Shown here: piece after piece, positions 63,487-64,000 of the stretch
How the letters are laid out: each line of letters opens with the position of its first letter
Position numbering within the stretch: position 1 is the first letter of the stretch
Assembly (NCBI GenBank): GCA_033675265.1
Contig: JAUJYZ010000789.1
Coordinates: 91,001-155,000 of the forward strand
Direction of reading: 5' to 3'
Length of the DNA stretch: 64,000 bases
Source: Actinostola sp. cb2023
Lineage: Eukaryota > Cnidaria > Anthozoa > Actiniaria > Actinostolidae
Program-made: the position numbers and the translations under genes
Notes under the pieces: generated by a model
Database searches by the model: none
What the model saw: only the letters and a program-made list of their open reading frames with translations
Told to the model about the DNA's origin: nothing

Positions 63487-64000
63487 ACTTACAGATGAGT
63501 AACGTTGATTTTATCACTGAACCAAAAGACTTTCTAGACCTTTCTAAAGGCTGACACACGTCTGTAATCTTACACACCACTAAGCCATGGTGGGGCAGTG
63601 AACTGTTTGTAACTCTACAATGACTAGCCTTACTTACAGATGAGTAACGTTGGTTTTATCAACCAAAAGACTTTCTAACTCAGTGACACACGTCTGTAAT
63701 CTTACACACCACTAAGCCATGGTGGGGCAGTGAACTGTTTGTAGCTCTACAATGCCGACTAGCCTTACTTACAGATGAGTAACGTTGGTTGTATCAACCA
63801 AAAGACTTTCTAACTGACACACGTCTGTAATCTTACACACCACTAAGCCATGGTGGGGCAGTGAACTGTATGTAAATCTACAATGACTAGCCTTACTTAC
63901 AGATGAGTAATGTTGGTTTTATCAACCAAAAGACTTTCTAACTGACACACGTCTGTAATCTTACACACCACTAAGCCATGGTGGGGCAGTGAACTGTTTG
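63487..64000. repeat. Tandem repeat of 128-145 bp, runs off window end
   Basis: ACTTACAGATGAGTAACGTT recurs at 63487, 63632, 63767 and 63895. The units share AAAAGACTTTCTA, ACACACGTCTGTAATCTTAC, CACTAAGCCATGGTGG and GGGCAGTGAACTGT. On the minus strand each contains a donor-like CATCT|GTAAGT after a short open stretch, just upstream of the LRR exons, so the units may derive from a duplicated exon border. Confidence 0.85.

Overview
This is a window of an animal nuclear genome. The genes are split by GT-AG introns, and the families (AP-1 mu, MYSM1-type JAMM deubiquitinase, copper amine oxidase, C2H2 zinc fingers, LGR-type and orphan class A GPCRs, discoidin/Ig receptor, BEL/Pao retrotransposon) are metazoan. 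The mix and the very high load of short inverted-repeat elements and minisatellites suggest an invertebrate, plausibly a cnidarian or another early-branching animal. The species cannot be fixed from the sequence alone.

Layout. 1-2.9 kb: last three exons of a MYSM1-like histone H2A deubiquitinase (+). 3-8.6 kb: intergenic, with inverted-repeat elements, a 17-bp minisatellite (5.46-7.0 kb) and a 34-bp minisatellite (7.45-8.67 kb). 8.65-16.1 kb: a type I membrane protein with a discoidin (F5/8C) domain, three Ig domains and one TM helix (+). 18.2-29.95 kb: a complete AP-1 mu subunit gene (-), 14 coding exons that sum exactly to 425 codons plus stop. Its penultimate exon lies in a 1.4-kb tandem duplication, and the second exon copy carries a one-base insertion. 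30.5-32.7 kb: a RING/coiled-coil protein gene (+), head to head with AP-1 mu. 33.7-36.7 kb: a membrane copper amine oxidase (+), four exons, 786 codons. 37.24-38.95 kb: a 1.7-kb TIR element with ATCGAT-rich ends, 7-bp target duplications and an unrecognised ORF. 39-43.5 kb: repeats only. 43.6-49.3 kb: a C2H2 zinc-finger gene with a duplicated leader, 15 intact fingers and a 1.8-kb decayed finger array. 51.9-58.35 kb: a full-length young BEL/Pao LTR retrotransposon just upstream of a class A GPCR (58.5-59.5 kb, +). 60.95-63.4 kb: an LGR-type receptor (-) with two frame lesions, probably a pseudogene. 63.5-64 kb: a 128-145 bp tandem repeat that runs off the window.

The genes do not form one pathway. 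The most notable DNA-level features are: (i) the 1.7-kb TIR element, which I could not place in a known superfamily; (ii) four elements with unrelated TIRs, all bounded by TTAA; (iii) a 125-bp element inserted exactly at an exon-intron boundary of the amine oxidase, duplicating the 5' splice site; (iv) a minisatellite of about 35 units, each containing the start codon and first codons of the downstream receptor gene; and (v) a zinc-finger array in which the conserved core leucine is cysteine in almost every finger. Exon coordinates were placed by hand from splice sites and frame. No search or alignment program was run.
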